A DNA stretch of 14,422 bases. It comes from Candidatus Bathyarchaeota archaeon (GTDB taxonomy: Archaea > Thermoproteota > Bathyarchaeia > 40CM-2-53-6). The position numbers and the translations under genes were made by a program. Shown piece after piece: positions 12,713 to 14,422 of the stretch; position 1 is the first letter of the stretch, and the number at the start of each line of letters is the position of its first letter. The notes beneath the pieces are model-generated. The model ran no database searches. It was not told the origin of the DNA and worked only from the letters and a program-made list of their open reading frames with translations. The stretch spans positions 1 through 14,422 of the forward strand of contig VBBH01000102.1 of assembly GCA_005888695.1 (NCBI GenBank), read 5' to 3'.

Positions 12713-13144
12713 ATGCTAGTTGTAGTACTAGCCGCGGCCTCAGTCTATGCGATAACGTCATTTCAGACAGGTGTCAATATAACTGTGCATGAACCAATTA
12801 CTTGGACTCCCTTGAACACGAATGTTGATGCTTGGGCGGGTGAGTCAAAGAGTTATACGGTTAGGATTTGCAACGCTGCCGCCTTTCCGATTACTGTCAA
12901 ATTCCAGCCCGCGGTATCCGTGACTCCCACAGGCGGGGTTAGTACCGACATTTCATTCAACGCGACTGTTAACGGAGTTACGGTGCCGGTCACACCGCCC
13001 ATAACTATTCCATTAGCAGCGGGACCAGGAGTATACGATGGATCCCAGGCTCCGGCGTGTTTGAACGTCCAAGTCAATTTTGCCGTGTCTCCAGCTGCAC
13101 AGCCTGGGACTTATGCCATAACGAACACAGTGACGAAGGCTTGA
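12713..13144 (+). CDS. Small secreted beta-rich protein
   Basis: 143 residues from an ATG at 12713. The hydrophobic start MLVVVLAAASVYA looks like the core of a signal peptide with cleavage after VYA. The frame stays open upstream to 12641 and encodes a matching basic and hydrophobic lead (RLNRHILVPFA) but no ATG, GTG or TTG, so the true start may be a rare codon or the leader may be short. The mature part is Thr, Val and Pro-rich, beta-patterned, with one Cys pair (Cys53, Cys116). It has the same general plan as the protein at 7817-8293 (SYTVRICNAAAFPITV against SLLFCLENVGASTSAL; GTYAITNTVT near the end). Its TGA overlaps the TTG start of the next gene. Family not recognised; a surface or fibre protein is likely. 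Confidence 0.72.
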   Translation: MLVVVLAAASVYAITSFQTGVNITVHEPITWTPLNTNVDAWAGESKSYTVRICNAAAFPITVKFQPAVSVTPTGGVSTDISFNATVNGVTVPVTPPITIPLAAGPGVYDGSQAPACLNVQVNFAVSPAAQPGTYAITNTVTKA

Positions 13145-13812
13145 AGCGTTCAAAGAACAGTTGGGATCCGCTAATTCGTCCTCTCAGTTCTGACCAGGTC
13201 AAGGGGAGGATGTTCGACATCCTCAGCGTAGCGTTGGTTGGTATGGGCGTTGCTTTCTGGGTGTGGCCTATAGAGACCTTGACAGACCAGGCGCAGGGCT
13301 ACGTCCAGGGCTCGACGGTCGTGCACAGCCTGATCTACATATTCCTCGCAACTCAATTGACGACTATTGGAGTTGCATTCTACGCTTACAGCCTGTCGAA
13401 TCGTCGGTCGGTCGAGGAGCATGATGAGATAGAAGCAGCGATCGACCGGTTGGAAGGATTATTGGTGGAACATAAGATGTCTAGATTGACTACTCCGCCG
13501 ACTGTGGGCATCGACATTGGCAAACTTCGAGACAATGTGTCCAGACACCGTCTTTCTAGATTGCACATATTGTCAGTTGTTGAGGCGATACTCTTGGTGG
13601 TGTTGTATGGATGGCTAGCGAACGAGTATCGGTCGAATGTCTTCATGCAGGGCTGGGTTCAGAGCAACATTCCCTGGATGGCGGTCCTTCTGAGCGAGTA
13701 CGCGTTCTACGTTGTCGCAGGATTGGTTTTTGGGGCGTTGGTCTCACAGCTTGGCTTTCTGCGGCCAAGACTCATGCGGAAGAGGAACTTGATACGGAAA
13801 GAGACGAGTTGA
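13141..13812 (+). CDS. Four-helix membrane protein with the NEYxxNxxxQxW motif, possibly internally duplicated
   Basis: I chose the TTG at 13141 because it overlaps the previous stop (TTGA), suggesting coupled translation; the ATG at 13210 is an alternative and gives 200 residues in place of 223. From 13141, helices lie at about 25-42, 61-83, 142-159 and about 175-205. Between the first and second pairs is a charged helical loop (SVEEHDEIEAAIDRLEGLLVEHK). The second half carries NEYRSNVFMQGW (161-172), matching the proteins at 5061 and 14017. The halves align without gaps over 60 residues, both beginning ILSV, with similar helix spacing, so an old internal duplication is likely; the first half has lost the motif. 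It forms an operon with the secreted protein upstream. Function unknown. Confidence 0.75.
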   Translation: MKRSKNSWDPLIRPLSSDQVKGRMFDILSVALVGMGVAFWVWPIETLTDQAQGYVQGSTVVHSLIYIFLATQLTTIGVAFYAYSLSNRRSVEEHDEIEAAIDRLEGLLVEHKMSRLTTPPTVGIDIGKLRDNVSRHRLSRLHILSVVEAILLVVLYGWLANEYRSNVFMQGWVQSNIPWMAVLLSEYAFYVVAGLVFGALVSQLGFLRPRLMRKRNLIRKETS

Positions 13813-14016
13813 AGGGTCGAACGGATCCCTTCAATGTATTCAACAACGCAGGCACATTTTTCAGAACTGAGGAAGAGCTCAGGATGCCTAGCGTGCCTCA
13901 GATATTCTCACTCCTCCTAGCTCTAGAAGAATCCGAATGAGTCTAGGCACCCAATTAGCCGAAACTAGACGTCGGCAAAGAGGAGACGAGCAAACGGCCC
14001 TGTTTGTACGTAGCCT

Positions 14017-14422
14017 TTATGGAAGGTTTGGCTGGTTCGGGTCTCTCCGCTGAAGTGTCGGCATTCCCTTTCCCGGAGGGGGATTTGTTCCAGAAGTCGC
14101 CTGGGCTTGTGTTTGGCTGCTCGATGATGCGGGAGTTGCGTTTCTCCGTATCATGTCTATGAGGTGTTGTTCGGTCCCGACGGGGAAGTTGCCTGTTGGG
14201 GTGGTGCCTAGCGATGTAGCCGCTTCCTTTGAGGCCGTTGCTAGGGCAAGGTTTGCCTTTGCATGGTGACTTCTCACGACGACTCCGACTGCTACCCCTG
14301 CGAACGTAAGTCCGGAGAACATTGTCAACAGGAATAGTTGGTTGGTTTGGATGTATCCGTTCAACCATGATTGGAAGAATGTGTTGTAAGTGTATTCTTG
14401 GTAGAACCAGAAACTGAAGAAT
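14017..14422 (-). CDS. Membrane protein with the QEYxxNxxxQxW motif, 5' end cut by the window edge
   Basis: The frame is open from the right edge to a TAA at 14017-14019, at least 134 residues. A TTG at 14364 could start a shorter form, but the sequence upstream of it (FWFYQEYTYNTFFQSWLN) matches the motif of the proteins at 5061 and 13141, so the gene extends beyond the window. After the motif comes a hydrophobic helix (LFLLTMFSGLTFAGVAVGVVV), a basic stop-transfer RSHHAK, and a polar tail rich in Thr, Ser, Gln and Pro (TPASSSSQTQAQATSG, NPPPGKG), probably disordered and cytoplasmic. The overlapping frame 13955-14368 is an Arg/Pro-rich shadow. It converges on the preceding membrane protein gene, with about 200 bp between them. 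Confidence 0.7.
   Translation of the reverse strand, partial: FFSFWFYQEYTYNTFFQSWLNGYIQTNQLFLLTMFSGLTFAGVAVGVVVRSHHAKANLALATASKEAATSLGTTPTGNFPVGTEQHLIDMIRRNATPASSSSQTQAQATSGTNPPPGKGMPTLQRRDPNQPNLP

Noticed and set aside
13611..13940. Plus-strand 109-codon frame extending past the four-helix protein
   Set aside because: Most is a shadow of that gene. The last 45 codons look mildly protein-like, but there is no separate start signal or domain.
13955..14368. Minus-strand 137-codon Arg/Pro-rich frame
   Set aside because: The alternative frame gives a membrane helix and the shared QEYxxNxxxQxW motif, so this one is the shadow.
1..14422. CRISPR array, integrase, transposase, tRNA or rRNA
   Set aside because: I looked for regular direct repeats with spacers, mobile-element motifs and conserved RNA segments and found none. 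The only regular array is the coding repeat at 1063-1542.

Overview
The window looks archaeal, probably from an uncultured Thermoproteota lineage (Nitrososphaeria or Bathyarchaeia-like). This is inferred from gene content and signals, not from a marker gene. Supporting points are: TATA-like boxes about 26-33 nt upstream of starts with short or no leaders; oligo-T stretches just after stop codons; frequent TTG and GTG starts; an archaeal-type one-domain winged-helix regulator; zinc-ribbon membrane proteins; and a blue copper domain with a Cys-x2-His-Pro-Trp-Met ligand loop. I see no rRNA, tRNA, CRISPR array, integrase or intact insertion sequence. The content is dominated by secreted and membrane proteins, so it reads as an accessory cell-surface region.

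Layout. 1-2.8 kb (minus strand): a partial secreted protein at the left edge; a membrane-anchored protein with ten 16-residue Cys-rich repeats, an Ig-like domain and a His/acid-rich tail; then a cupredoxin lacking its front and a GNAT acetyltransferase lacking its back, lying next to each other as if a deletion had joined them. 2.8-5.5 kb: a zinc-ribbon/six-helix membrane protein (plus), an alpha/beta hydrolase (minus) and a small two-helix membrane protein (plus); the plus strand here is A+C rich whichever strand is coding. 5.6-8.3 kb (minus): a two-gene operon with an 8-nt overlap, encoding a small secreted beta-rich protein and a 730-residue secreted fusion of a phosphoesterase domain with a GH5-like glycoside hydrolase. 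8.3-9.05 kb: no convincing gene, but short repeats and a perfect hairpin. 9.05-11.8 kb: a small coiled-coil protein (plus), then an MFS transporter - VOC protein - HAD phosphatase gene set (minus) with an inverted repeat in front of it. 12.3-13.8 kb (plus): a winged-helix regulator, a secreted beta-rich protein and a four-helix membrane protein, the last two joined by a stop/start overlap. 13.99 kb to the edge (minus): a partial membrane protein.

The most interesting pattern is that three membrane proteins (5061-5462, 13141-13812 and 14017-14422) share a helix-flanking motif, [N/Q]-E-Y-x2-N-x3-Q-x-W, followed by a Gly-rich helix. Two lie in the right-hand cluster and one beside the phosphoesterase/GH5 operon. 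I do not recognise this family. Two small secreted proteins, each with one Cys pair, also sit at equivalent places: one ahead of the fusion enzyme and one ahead of a motif-bearing membrane protein. A cell-surface or extracellular-matrix system is a reasonable inference, but nothing in the sequence proves it.
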